From positions 21,521,547 through 21,585,546 of the forward strand of contig NC_087067.1 in the NCBI RefSeq assembly GCF_963678635.1: 64,000 nucleotides of DNA, given 5' to 3'. Under the pieces are notes generated by a model that had not been told where the DNA came from, searched no databases, and worked only from the letters and a program-made list of their open reading frames with translations. This stretch comes from Symsagittifera roscoffensis (lineage: Eukaryota; Xenacoelomorpha; Acoela; Convolutidae). Positions 34,510-45,200 of the stretch are shown here, in pieces. The translations under genes were made by a program, and so were the position numbers. Numbering within the stretch: position 1 is the first letter of the stretch; every line of letters starts with the position of its first letter.

Positions 34510-36059
34510 CTACCAGCGGGCAGAAAAAAAATAATTAGAAAAACAGACTAATTAAATAAAAAGAAGTTAGAACATTAATATTGAACTCAAAACCAGAAAT
34601 ATTTTTCAATCTATTTATCAACTCGTACTTACCCGAATTGACCATCCTATAAAAAGTGTCCCTATCTTAGAACTTCTCTTAAGATTTGTTGGGAATTTCC
34701 GCTATCTTAAGCTTTCTTCCAAGAACAATTCTAACAAAGCAATTTTTTCCCAAAAAAAAACAAAGCAAGATTTAAAAAAACTCAAAAATCGTCAAAAATA
34801 TTTTGAATGGAACATGGAGCTCTGTGCCATAATTACGGATAAAAATCAATTTGGATTTCTTTTTTCAAGTTTTTGCTTGTAAGTTTCAGATTGTGGTTAT
34901 AATCTATGCAATTTGAACAAAAAATTCCGAAACAGAAAATTTGATTTTTTTCGATAAATCTTTTATTTATACGTATTCAGCGGTTCAAAATTATTTTGGA
35001 GACAATGTTAAAATCGCCACTTAATATATGTTTATCTTAAGTGTCAATTTTTAATTCAAACATATGGGTCAATAAAATTTCAAAAAAAATGTTATTTTTT
35101 TTGCACTGGGCTACTAGTCAACTACAGTTAGAAAAAGTTTTTGTTTGTTACAGATCGCCGAGACAGTAAGAATTGGGTTTTTTGAGGCTGTATTTTTAAA
35201 AATTTTAAAAATATTTTCTTCCCTAGAAAGCATTGCTACTCCTACACCCCTACTTTTGGCTTTGTTACATGTATATCAATGTGTTTACAATCGTTTTGGC
35301 AAAAAATGTTAAGACTAGATATGCCCCTAAGCCAAGTTTCTGTTAGAACAACAAAAAAGGGTTTAAATTTTGTTGCTGAAGCAGTACATCCAATTTATCA
35401 TAATTTTCTCCAAGAGAGCATAAATTTTGTAGTACAAGCATTTCGATTTTAAGTTGATTCTATCCCCACTTATAATTTAACCAAAGAAACTGATCATAAC
35501 ATTGTATCCGTAATGCTGTGTATCTGGCATGCGTAAAATATATTATTACGTATTGGACAACGCTAAAAGCCCACCAAGAATTGAACGAATGAGGTGTAGA
35601 AATTTGGATACCTGCATCTGGCATTTTGATTTTCCCGTCAAAATATGGCTGGTCCTGTAGATCTTGGCGTATCTCCTGCAGAAGCTCACGCAAGGTTGTA
35701 TCCAATGCTTTCGTTTTACCAGCATCTTTTGGGCTTTCTGGAGCGATGTGGACGTATTCGTTGGGTCTGCTTTGATTATATTTTCCTATTTTGTTTTTGG
35801 GAGGCCATGATTGGAACGTCTGTTTTTCAAATTCATGTTTCGATTGTTTGAAATCGCTTTGATCATGCTCTGCGCCTTGGTCTCCTATCAAGCCGTAGAT
35901 ATCGAAATATGAGCCATTTTCTGGAATTTTTTGGTTCAGCAAATCCTCGCAATCTCTATTACTGTTGTATATATTTTTGCTCTTCACATTTATATGAAGA
36001 TGTTCATTTGGCGAGCTTTTACCAAAAATAGCTCGTTTCAAGGCTCTCAGAAAATTCAT
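34159..36059 (-). CDS. SH2-domain protein, probable small phosphotyrosine adaptor (two exons seen)
   Basis: Join of 35612-36059 and 34159-34509. Exon 1 opens MNFLRALKRAIFG and has tyrosines in YxxI contexts (Y51, Y55, Y102 in EYVHI) that could be phosphorylated. At residues 138-150 it encodes PYFDGKIKMPDAA, and exon 2 continues RLLKKYKIEGSFLVRNSRN. Together these form an SH2 N-terminal half: a PYFDG block for WYHG, then the FLVR motif with the phosphate-binding Arg at 165. VKSIGITF and LFSSLNDYSIEYH follow as later SH2 strands and helix. The donor CAG|GTATCC and acceptor GGTAG agree in phase. The 3' boundary is uncertain: the frame stays open to 34091 and GTAATT at 34158 is only a candidate donor. 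Specific orthologue not recognised. Confidence 0.72.
35612..36059 (-). CDS. SH2 protein exon 1
   Basis: ATG at 36059; 149 codons plus one base. A low-complexity, charged N-terminal region leads into the first SH2 residues, ending at a CAG|GTATCC donor. The open frame past the donor to 35460 is intron read-through. Confidence 0.72.
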
Positions 36060-36419
36060 TGTGTATGTAGGATATAACTTTTTAAACTAATTTTCAAATG
36101 TAAGATATGATTTTTTAACTGGTTTACTGATTATTTTCTGTTGTTCAAACGCTGCAGAATTCGAATATCAGCCAATAAAACAAAACTTTATGTATTACAT
36201 ATAAAATGTTTTACACTTTCACAGTTCCGGATATTTTCATTTGTTCGATCATAATGCATAATTTGTGCTCGTTACTATTTTAAGAAACGTGCGTGATGCA
36301 TTTGAAAAATATCATCAGCAGTAGTACAACTTTAGAGCTTCTCGACACTACGCCGGACGGTAATTTTTAATATTAAGTCAAGTAAACATGACTTGAAGAG
36401 ACGCAGCTGTTCTCAATGG

Positions 36420-36600
36420 CGTTGTATTGACTAGCATAAAGCTCGACTAGCATAAAAGTTTTTAAACGAAAATCGTATCGACTAGCATACAAATGAAAAC
36501 ATTGACAAAATTCAAGTTTTGTCAAAATTAAAATCACTGAATCTTGTTATTTATCGTTGTTAAACAAGACCCAAATCATTCCCGCACTGGATTTCATGGA
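36420..36600. repeat. GACTAGCATA-rich segment, direct copy of part of the palindrome arm
   Basis: GACTAGCATAAAGCTCGACT, then AGTTTTTAAACGAAAAT and CGACTAGCAT resemble 36810-36885 in the left arm of the palindrome below and, inverted, 37900-37970. The segment therefore exists three times within 1.6 kb. Confidence 0.55.
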
Positions 36601-36601
36601 T

Positions 36602-36762
36602 AAAAAACCGATTAATCTTACACCTCGTTTACACCCCTCCTTTCACGTTCAACCCCTCCCGCCCCCAAGTTCACAGCCCCCGGTTTATAAGTCCATGGGG
36701 TCTGAGGGGTGAGGGGGTGTGTAACCGCGAGGAGGGGGTGTTGGGGTTATTGGTTTATGGGG
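36602..36762. repeat. G/C-rich imperfect fold-back
   Basis: A C-rich left half (ACACCCCTCCTTTCACG, CAACCCCTCCCGCCCCC) faces a G-rich right half (GTGAGGGGGTGTGT, GAGGAGGGGGTGTTGGGG), with AACCGATTAA against TTATTGGTTT at the outer ends. It is similar in texture to the centre of the next palindrome and to 10908-11305. Confidence 0.6.
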
Positions 36763-36956
36763 ATATTTGAATTTAATGAACGTTGATTTCTGAATAATTT
36801 GGTGACCGCTCGAATAGCATCAAGCTCAATTAGCATAGAAGTATTAAAACATGAAAATGTGGCGACTAGCAGAATTTTTATAGCTTGAGATTTTAATATC
36901 AATAAGCAAATTAAATTCTTGTCCCATAAAGTGTGATAAGTCATACCCCGACCCAT

Positions 36957-37105
36957 AGGGGCGGATTTAGAGACGGGGCGAGTTTGAAAACCCATCTCTC
37001 CACCCTCAATCAAGGAGTCGAACCCTTTTTTGGTAGTAATTTCAGAAAAATCATTTCAGAAAGCCTCCTCCCTCAAGAAAATCCTAGATCCGCCCTGCCC
37101 CGACT
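36957..37105 (-). mobile_element. hAT-MITE-like unit in left palindrome arm
   Basis: Bounded by GGGGCGGATTTAGAG and AAAATCCTAGATCCGCCC; internal GAGTCGAACCC matches the family's GGTCGAATCC landmark on the opposite strand. A short, diverged variant. Confidence 0.6.
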
Positions 37106-37546
37106 TCTAATGACTTGAACCGGACGCTGATTGAAATATGAGGAAACACTGCGATTTGTATATAGTTTTTGGGATCTCTTTAACAATTCCCCCCTGTTGC
37201 AAAAGGGGATTCGTTTCGCATATGCTTAGCCGTTAATTAATTTCATTAAGGGGTGGCATTTTGTTCACCCCCTACGATTATTACCAATAAAACCAACCCC
37301 TCCCCCGCAGTTACACCCCCCGCTTACAACCGCGGGGTGGAGGGGTTGGAATTATTAGTAATAATCGTAGGGGTGTGAACAAAACGCCACCCCTTAATGA
37401 AATAAATTAGCGGCTGAGCATATGCGAAACGAATCCCCCTTTTGCAAAAGGGGGGAAAAGTTAAAGAGATCCCGAAAAAACTATATATAAATCACAGTTT
37501 TTCCACGCATTTCAATCAGCGTTCGGTTCAAGTCATTAGAAGCCGG

Positions 37547-37745
37547 GCAGGGCGGATCTAGGATTTTCTTGAGGGAGGAGGCGGATTTTCGAAAAAAAAA
37601 CAGACCGGAACAGGCGTTCAAAAAGAATTCTTTAAATTTTTTTTTAAATTTTTTAACAAAAAAGGGGTCGAATCCTTGATTGGGGTGGAGGGAGTGGGTG
37701 AGTGTACTCTTTTCAAACTCGCCCCCTCTCTAATTCGGCCCCAAT
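37547..37745 (+). mobile_element. hAT-MITE-like unit in right palindrome arm
   Basis: Starts CAGGGCGGATCTAGGATTTT and contains GGGGTCGAATCCTTGATT. It is the inverted counterpart of 36957-37105 with about 50 extra bases. Confidence 0.65.
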
Positions 37746-38394
37746 GGTTCGGGGTATGGCTGATCACACTTTATGGGACAAGGAATTTCGTTTGGTTGTT
37801 GATATTATTTTCTTATTTTTTTTTACTTCTGAGAAAGGCAAGTTTCAGTTTGAAAAAATTCTTTTTTTTGTCGTTTCGTATTTCTGAGAAGTATAGCTAT
37901 CAAAATTATGCTAGTCGCTACCTTTTCATGTTTTCATACTTCTATGCTAATTGAGCTTTATGCAGGTCGAACGGTGACCAAATTATTCAGAAATTAACGT
38001 TCATTTAATTCAAATCCTTGTTTTGAAACTTGAACTGAGTGTCTTGAGATTCGATCTACGAACGAACTGCGCGATAGAAAATGGCAGCTTTTTCTAGCAA
38101 TGAAAAACAAAATTTTCAAATGATTTTCGAGAACAATTTTTTTGCTTGTTTTACACTAAATCGTATCAAGCAAATTTGGCAAAAATGTAGTCAAAACGAA
38201 TTCTTGCATCTAATTTATTGATTTCTCCATCAACATTCGGTTTGAACGGTAATGTCATTTTTATTCACGGGGTGATTCACATCAGAACTAAGAAGAATTT
38301 AAAACAGGTTCATCTTGTATTTTGTGTCGAAAAAGTGGGCTTCAAATTGAATTTTTTTTCGAGACAAACTTTGCAATAATATTCGAAAAAAATT

Positions 38395-38720
38395 GGTCTT
38401 AAAGCTCTTTTGAATTTGCAGAACAATTCATGATGGACACTTTTCAGTTGAGAAAACCCAATTTGAGAAAACTGGATCAATACGAAAAACTTTTATTTCA
38501 CTGGGATATCTGAAATTAATTTCCATTTTCGAAATTAGAAGTCGATCACATTTTTCGCGACCTTTACTTTTTTGCTGCTCGATAGTGGATTTTGCCTTCC
38601 TTTTAACAATGGAAATGCACTGAATTTAAAAAGAAATCGCGAGTCAAATCGCGAAAAATCAAAACTGAACGTGAACAAATTCTAAGACTTTTCCATTTAT
38701 TTGTCGCTAAGTCAATGTTA
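38395..38720 (+). repeat. Dispersed repeat A, copy 1
   Basis: Carries the family landmarks ATTTGAGAAAACTGGATCAA, then TTTTCGAAATTAGAAGTCGA, TTCGCGACC, TTTGCCTTCCTTTTAACAA and AACTGAACGTGAACAAATT. No coding and no clear ends; family origin unknown. Confidence 0.75.
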
Positions 38721-39509
38721 TTCAAAAATTGCAACTTATCTAAACTGCTAGAATTATTAACGCGCGCTTTACATCCGTTTATCTATAATGCTTAACTAGT
38801 ATGCTGATAATACCTTCATCTCTGAAAATGATCCAAACTGAAAGGAAGCATGCTAAATTAGTCTAAACATTAAGTAATTAGACGCAAACTATACCTTTGA
38901 ATAATTACTACTACGTTATAATGGAAGTTTTTTCTTTAAAAAAATAACAGAACAATTTATCAGAATATTTTTTATTTTCTTTTGTTTGAAAATTAATGAA
39001 AAATTTGCAGAAAAAAAACGAATTTAAACAGTTCGAAAGCTAAACGGAACGTTTACAGGGTCGTCTTAATACAAAAGCGTGTACATTTGCTAAGAAAATT
39101 AAACTAGAGAGCGCCCGGCACAGCTTTTGGCAAACAAAAGTATATTGAACATAACGCTTGCTAATCACATGCGTAATAAGAAGTAACGTGACAAAGAATC
39201 TATAACCTTTAGTTTTTAAGCAATGAGACTGACAAAATCTTTCTTTCACCCTTCTGCTATTTTCTCGACAACTACTACATAATCACGTGAGATTTGGGAT
39301 TTTTGGTATTCATTATTATTAGTATTGAGATTTATTGAAATTGTGATTGCCGAATTAGTCATCAAGCTCGATTCAATTTAGGCTGTTTTTGTGAGTTTAA
39401 AGGATAAAGAGTAGGCCTCTTTATTTATCCGCTATTGCAGATTTTTATGTGATCTAGATACTATCATATTTTTACCATTATGAATCTCAAAAATCGAGTA
39501 TACGTTGTG

Positions 39510-39932
39510 CAGGCATGGATCTAGAAATTTCTCGAGGGGGGGGGGCGAATTTTCAAAAAAGTTTTGAAAATTTTGTCGACCTTTTTTTCGACCAAATTGA
39601 TTTTCTGAGAATTTTATGAGCCCTCCCAAACCACTATAAAGGCCCTAATTTGACCAGATTTTTTTTGCGTCGCAGGCAAATTAAAAAAAAAAGCGTTTTT
39701 AGGAACTTTTTGGAAAATTTCGACCAAAAAATAGCGGTTTTTCGGCGCGCGCTCCCCCCTCAGAATTAATATAGATTGGCGCTGAAGGCGCCTTTTGAAA
39801 AATTTTAAGGTCAGTCAGCCAAAAATGGATATCTCAAATAGTACAAAGGGGGGAGGGGACCCTTTGGGTCGGCAGTGGGTTGAATCCCTGAGGGGGGTTC
39901 CACTCCCCACCTTCACCCTAAATCCGCTACTG
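39510..39932 (+). mobile_element. hAT-type MITE, copy 4
   Basis: Starts CAGGCATGGATCTAG and ends AAATCCGCTACTG; all internal landmarks are present, including CGGCGCGCGCTCCCCCCTC and GGCGCTGAAGGCGCC. The flanking 8-mers ACGTTGTG and ACTTTCTG agree at six of eight positions, consistent with an aged target duplication. Confidence 0.82.
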
Positions 39933-40189
39933 ACTTTCTGGCAGAACGAAATCTAAAAAATTTTAAAAGCGTACAAAAATGATTTACCAAGACTTCAATT
40001 TAGCTGCGCAATAAACTTTCGATGTATTTTGATTGCAATTATTTATATTCCCTTTTAGATTTTGAATCACAAAAATTTCAAGCTAGCAGTTTCGAGATAG
40101 CACTGAATTACTAGCAATATAGCCCTACCAAAAAAATATCGCCAACAGGTTTGGAAAACTGATACTTAACTGCGCTTAAATTCAGAACC

Positions 40190-40870
40190 ACAGCCAATCG
40201 AAGATAGAAAAAGAGTAATGAACGAATTAAACAGAAAAAAAACAATGATTTTGCTGAAAAAATTTCAAACTTTCGAATTTCAAAGAAAAAAAATAGATGC
40301 CCTTTAAGCTCTGTGAATTTCTAGAACAATTTATGATAGGTGCTTTTTTGATAACATGAACCCAACTAGAGAAAACTGGATAAATAGGTTAAGTTTTTAA
40401 TCCGCTGGAAAGGTATTTAAAAATCCACTTTCGAAACTAAAATCGTTCACGAGTTTTGCGTCATTTGCACGTTCGTATTTGGAGTGCTATTTACGTCACT
40501 TTCAGCAGATGAATTTCAATTGAACTCGCAAAGTGCATTATACCTAGATGCATCAATATTCTAAACCTTTTTCCAGAAAAAAAAACAGCAAGATCTTTAT
40601 AAGCGTCTTCACTACGTTCATTACTCTTAATACCACTTTCAAAACTAGAAGTCAATCACGTTTTTCGTAACCTAGACAATTTTACTGTTCGATAGTAAAG
40701 TTTGATTTCCTTTAAACAAAAGGAAATGAACTGAACTAAAAAAAAGATATCAAAAGTCGATCAGCCAAAGCCAATTTGAGCCTGTACAAAATTTAAGACT
40801 TATGAGACATTTTTAAAAAAAGCATCGCGAACAATACAAGAGTCTGAACTACGTTTAAAATTCCATAAAC
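40190..40870 (+). repeat. Dispersed repeat A, copies 2 and 3 in tandem
   Basis: The first unit runs from AGAAAAAGAGTAATGAACG to TCTTCACTACGTTCATTACT near 40630. A second begins at once with AAAACTAGAAGTCAATCACG and runs to about 40870. Same strand and same landmark order as the other copies. Confidence 0.7.
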
Positions 40871-41224
40871 AAATTTTTTGTCATAATTTTTTTCTCACCA
40901 ATTAAGCGTTAAAATTGGAAAAATTGAAACGCTATATGAACTTTTCAATAAAAAAATCGATCAAAAAGCGATACAGTAACTTACCCGAAATTTTCAATGC
41001 CGAATAAAACTTTTATCCAAAAAAAGAAAATAAAGGAAAATATACAACTTCAGGGCTATTTATTTTACCAATTACAAAATCAAATACTTCCTGCTACGAT
41101 AAAGAATCCTGACAGCACAAGAAAATTCCCCTATCGGGCAATTAGGCCGACAAAACATGAGCAGACAACAAAAAACAATAACAGAAGATAACAGTCAGTT
41201 TCATACTACATGCTCAACAAAATA

Positions 41225-41300
41225 AGATCCGGCCGGAACTCGAACCCCAGGTATTAGGGTAGAAAGGTAACCACGTTACTTCTAGCCCAAGTGGGAAGAA
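41225..41300 (-). mobile_element. tRNA-like SINE head (box A and box B)
   Basis: On the minus strand GGTTCGAGTTCC (41235-41246) is a canonical RNA polymerase III box B, with a box-A-like GGGCTAGAAGTAACGTGG about 30 bases upstream. The cloverleaf stems do not pair well, so it is a tRNA-derived SINE rather than a functional tRNA gene. Confidence 0.45.
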
Positions 41301-42002
41301 GTTTCGAAGTTGCTAAGGTTCACTGACAACTTCACAATTTCTTACATATTTGTAACAAAAGTTGTTTACGGGAAAGAAACCTGGTCATGATAGCAAGACA
41401 CTTACTCTCGAAAGTGTAACTAGCTTAAATGTTAAATTAGGAAATTATGGCGTGACAGCTCTTAGCTCAACAATGAACCACCCCTGTCATCCAATAATTT
41501 TTTTGAAATGGTATAGCAGTTCTGTTCTTATAGAATTAATGGAAATCAAATTAAAGATCCAATGTTGACAGAGAGTCAAAGCTGTGTTCACGCCACTAGC
41601 GATACCTCACAAACATAGAATGGCAAGGTAACCATTAGAAAGTGAGCCAAAAGCCGACAAATAATTTGGCTAAATAAGTCAAATAAACAATTCTACCTTC
41701 ATACGAAATCAGTCGAAATCATTTTTACATTTTTGTACGAAAAATATTTAACGAGAAAAGTTAAGTTTCGGGTTATACGACACATGTGTAATTACCGCTA
41801 AATTTAATTACCAAAAAATTAACTTTTTTGACTTGCCCCTATATTAGATTCCTATAATAGTGCTTGCCCTCTCAAATATCGAGAGTAATTATTTCAGACT
41901 AACCCTCGCACTCCATGAACATGAAATGATTCTCTTCTACGAAAAAAAAACTATGTTCTACATCAGTGGGATTTAATTCAATTAAGTGGCTGTTAAAACA
42001 AT

Positions 42003-42226
42003 CTAGCATTTTATTTGTTCAAGGTACGGTACATGTGAGCAGTTTCCGTGAGATGCCATGCTCTTGGGCGCATTCAGGAAGTCTCCGATTGCTTTTTTCA
42101 GGTCCGCTTTGGTCACACTGTTCAGAATTGCATTGTATTCATCTTGTCCAATAGCAGTGCCCAACATCATCTGAGCGGCCATGTGTTCTACTTGTGCCGA
42201 TGGGGTCGAAAGCTCACTTAGCACAC
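42003..42226 (-). CDS. UQCRC2: UQCRC2 exon 3
   Basis: Acceptor TAATTTGTAG. It encodes VLSELSTPSAQVEHMAAQMM to PKSMASHGNCSHVPYLEQIKC and a TAG stop at 42003-42005. The end KSMAxxGNxxxxPYxxx is the usual C-terminus of the family. Confidence 0.93.
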
Positions 42227-45200
42227 CTACAAATTACAAAAGTCATCATCTGATCTACCAGCAACTATAAACGCCAATCAATGAGAAATAATTTCAACTG
42301 GTATAAGATTTTGCTTCACTTTTCAAGACCAACCGACCTGGAGCCTATAATACTATCCAAGCAAACGGTTATATTTCAAAAAAATATTAATAATAAAAAT
42401 GCTCTTTTTCGCTGAAAGTCGGAAAAACAATTCCAATTAATACAATTTTCCGGTAAATAATTTTAATTGAGCTGAAGTAACTGACCTCTCATATGGCTGC
42501 TACGTGCAATAGTCACGTGATCCTCAGTCAGTGAGACGTCGAGGGACTTCAGTGACTCCATAAGTTTGTTCACATGTGCAGTCGCGTTCTCCGCCTGGCA
42601 ACTGACGAGGAATCCGAACATTCCCGCGTCACTGTAGTCACACTGAAAGGCCTGAGCCCATTCGCCGTGCTCCTCCGCCAATGGCAGAAGCAGGAAGTCT
42701 TTCTGGCCAATTGAGGAGCTGGATTTACCTGCAATCAAAAACATTCAAGGGCACTATTCTACTTTAGATCTTAGCGACCTATCGAATGCAAAAGTAATAG
42801 ATAACAAGGACAACATAAGTAAAACTGAAGATGGAAGCTGAAAAAATAGAACATCTTGCAACTTTTTTCATCTTTAAAATTCAAAGAAAAAATACATCTT
42901 AAAACTTAAGCCAATTTCGAATTTCAAAACTCTTTATGATGTAACAAATCTAATCCAAATTGAGAAACCATGATTTACAAATTTTATGAAAATTAGTTTT
43001 TGTGGAACTATACTTTTAATCCACTGATTGTACTTAAAATCAAATCCAGATTCAAAACAAGGATAGCCGTTTAGTGCGCAAGTAGCACAGAAATTCCGAC
43101 CATAGTCTTAAAATATACAAAACAAGTGATTTCAAATTAGTGTCGTTTTTTTGCTGCGTGGCGCGATAAAAAGATCTGAACAAAAAATAGAACTTATGCA
43201 TATTCGACACAGTAAACTAGGCCGAATGGAAAACAGCTTTTGTGGAAAAATGACAAGAAAATCGAAAAAAAAATTCAACTTTCAAATTTCTAATAGGTTT
43301 TTTTGTCTAAATATGCTGGGGGAAGACCTAAGACACGCATTTTCGTTATTGAAAAAATTGGAAAAACTTTTCCGCAAGTTTTTTTTTGAAATTTCGAAGT
43401 TTTTGATTCCCAAAAGGGCATTAAAAATCTCCCAAAAACTAATTTTACTCAATTTAAATTAAAATTAGACAGAAGGAGCTATTGTAATCGGCGTGAATTA
43501 AGCATAAACAAGCGTTCTCACTCGGTTTACTCGCTCGAATTTAGACAAAAAATCAAAACCCTGTTTTTCTCGACGAGTCCGATGATTATTTGTGGTAGCT
43601 GATTTTGCGTAGAAAAACAAAAAGAACAAAACAAAAAAATCTCCAAAAACTACCTTTTTTCAGTAAAACCAAGTTTTCACGGCTTAAATTATTAATTAAG
43701 GCTTAAATAAGCTATTGAAATTACTAACTACCTTGCTAATTAGCTCGAAATTTGAACAAAAATTTCAAACCGGTTTTTTTTCGACACTGTGAAATTTTGA
43801 ACTTTTCGAAATTTATGAATGTCGTTCGAATCACGACTAAAAGGGCTTCAACATGATATACCACTAAACCCTGTCCAATGACTATTTGTGGTAGCTGATT
43901 TTGCGCGGAATTAAAAAAACTTAAAACAAACCCGAATACAGAGTTCCTTTCCATTTTCAATGGTCGGAACAACTACCAAAACAATGAAGAAAATTCTGCT
44001 TGATAATCCATATTTCTATGCAATTGACACAAAAGCGAAGTTAGATTAGGTGTATGCAGATAAATGTAGCCAATAAAAAGTTGGAAAAAAGTCAATGAAA
44101 TCAAGGAGACCAAAAAAAAACATAATTGACTGCGTTTAACTTTTTTTAAGTTTTAGAGGAAATAATTTATCATCTTAAAATTTAAGCCAAAAAAAACACA
44201 ACTTAAAAGCTAAAAATAGCCAACATTCAGATAAGAAAAGTGTCAATTAACTTAAGGAAGCAGGAACTTTTTTGAAGTTCTGAGTTTCAGAGAAAAAATA
44301 AGATTAAATCAATGTTGAAAAAAAATAAATCAGTTAGCCGGTCTAATGGCAACCATGATTCTTAGAATAAAAAATGGATGAAAAGATTCGCATTTTATTC
44401 CGCTCATAAGTCTGAAAACTAACACCCAACTGTCAAACAAAAAATTTTCACGGGGTTTTAGCGCTTATTTCAATTTTGCTGTTGCGGAGCATAACTTGTC
44501 TGCGATTTGGTGTAAAAATTTAACTTAAATCAAATGTCAAGACGCGAGAAAAGTGAAAATGGAGAAAAGCGGCCACTAAGGCGAAAACAAGTGGGTAGAC
44601 GCAGACGCGCATTAAGCCGAACACAAAAAAAATCAACAAGTTGTGTTCCTTGAAAAATGTTTCAGCAATCAAAATTTAACACTTTGTAATCTTGCAGCAC
44701 TATCTACCTTAACTTTTCAAAAAAAAATTCACATATTTGCGCCTTTGAAGCGATACAAAAAAGTAACTAAGGCGATAAAACATAACACGAAACTATGTAG
44801 ACCGAATAAAGACGTTCAGCGAAAAAACAAAGAAAATCAAGGAAACTATACAACGTCAGGGCAATTAACTTTAAAATTACTGAAGTAAATCAAAAACACT
44901 TGCACCTGCGATGAAATTGCTGACAGCACAAGCAATTTATCCGATCTGGCAACAAAGCCGTCCAAACGAAAAAGCTTCACAATTTTATACAGATTTGTAA
45001 AAAAAAATTTCAACGGGCAAAAAGTCTAGTTCCCAAAAAAGTGTTATAAAGCAAGTAACACGCGTAAGATTTTCACAAGCGAATTCCTTTAAAAAAGTTG
45101 TTTATGAAAAAATCTCGGTTGGAAAAACACCGGTTGAAAAAAGTAATGAGCGCAAGGAAATAAAAAAAAATTTGACTTGTTTTTGACACAACTTCAGCTG

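Larger units (their letters stand above)
36761..38017. repeat. 1.26-kb imperfect palindrome (inverted duplication)
   Basis: Outer ends GGATATTTGAATTTAATGAA (36761) and its near complement ending at 38017 pair inward. They run through the TAGCAT-rich segment, CACTTTATGGGACAAG-type sequence, a hAT-MITE-like unit, GACTTGAACCGGACGCTGAT, GGGATCTCTTTAA, CGTTTCGCATATGC and CTACGATTATTACCAATAA, to a C/G-rich centre at about 37320. The arms are about 560 and 697 bases. The right arm is longer mainly inside the MITE-like unit. Confidence 0.85.

Noticed and set aside
41225-41300. Functional tRNA gene
   Set aside because: Box B is good but acceptor and D stems do not pair, so a SINE head is more likely.
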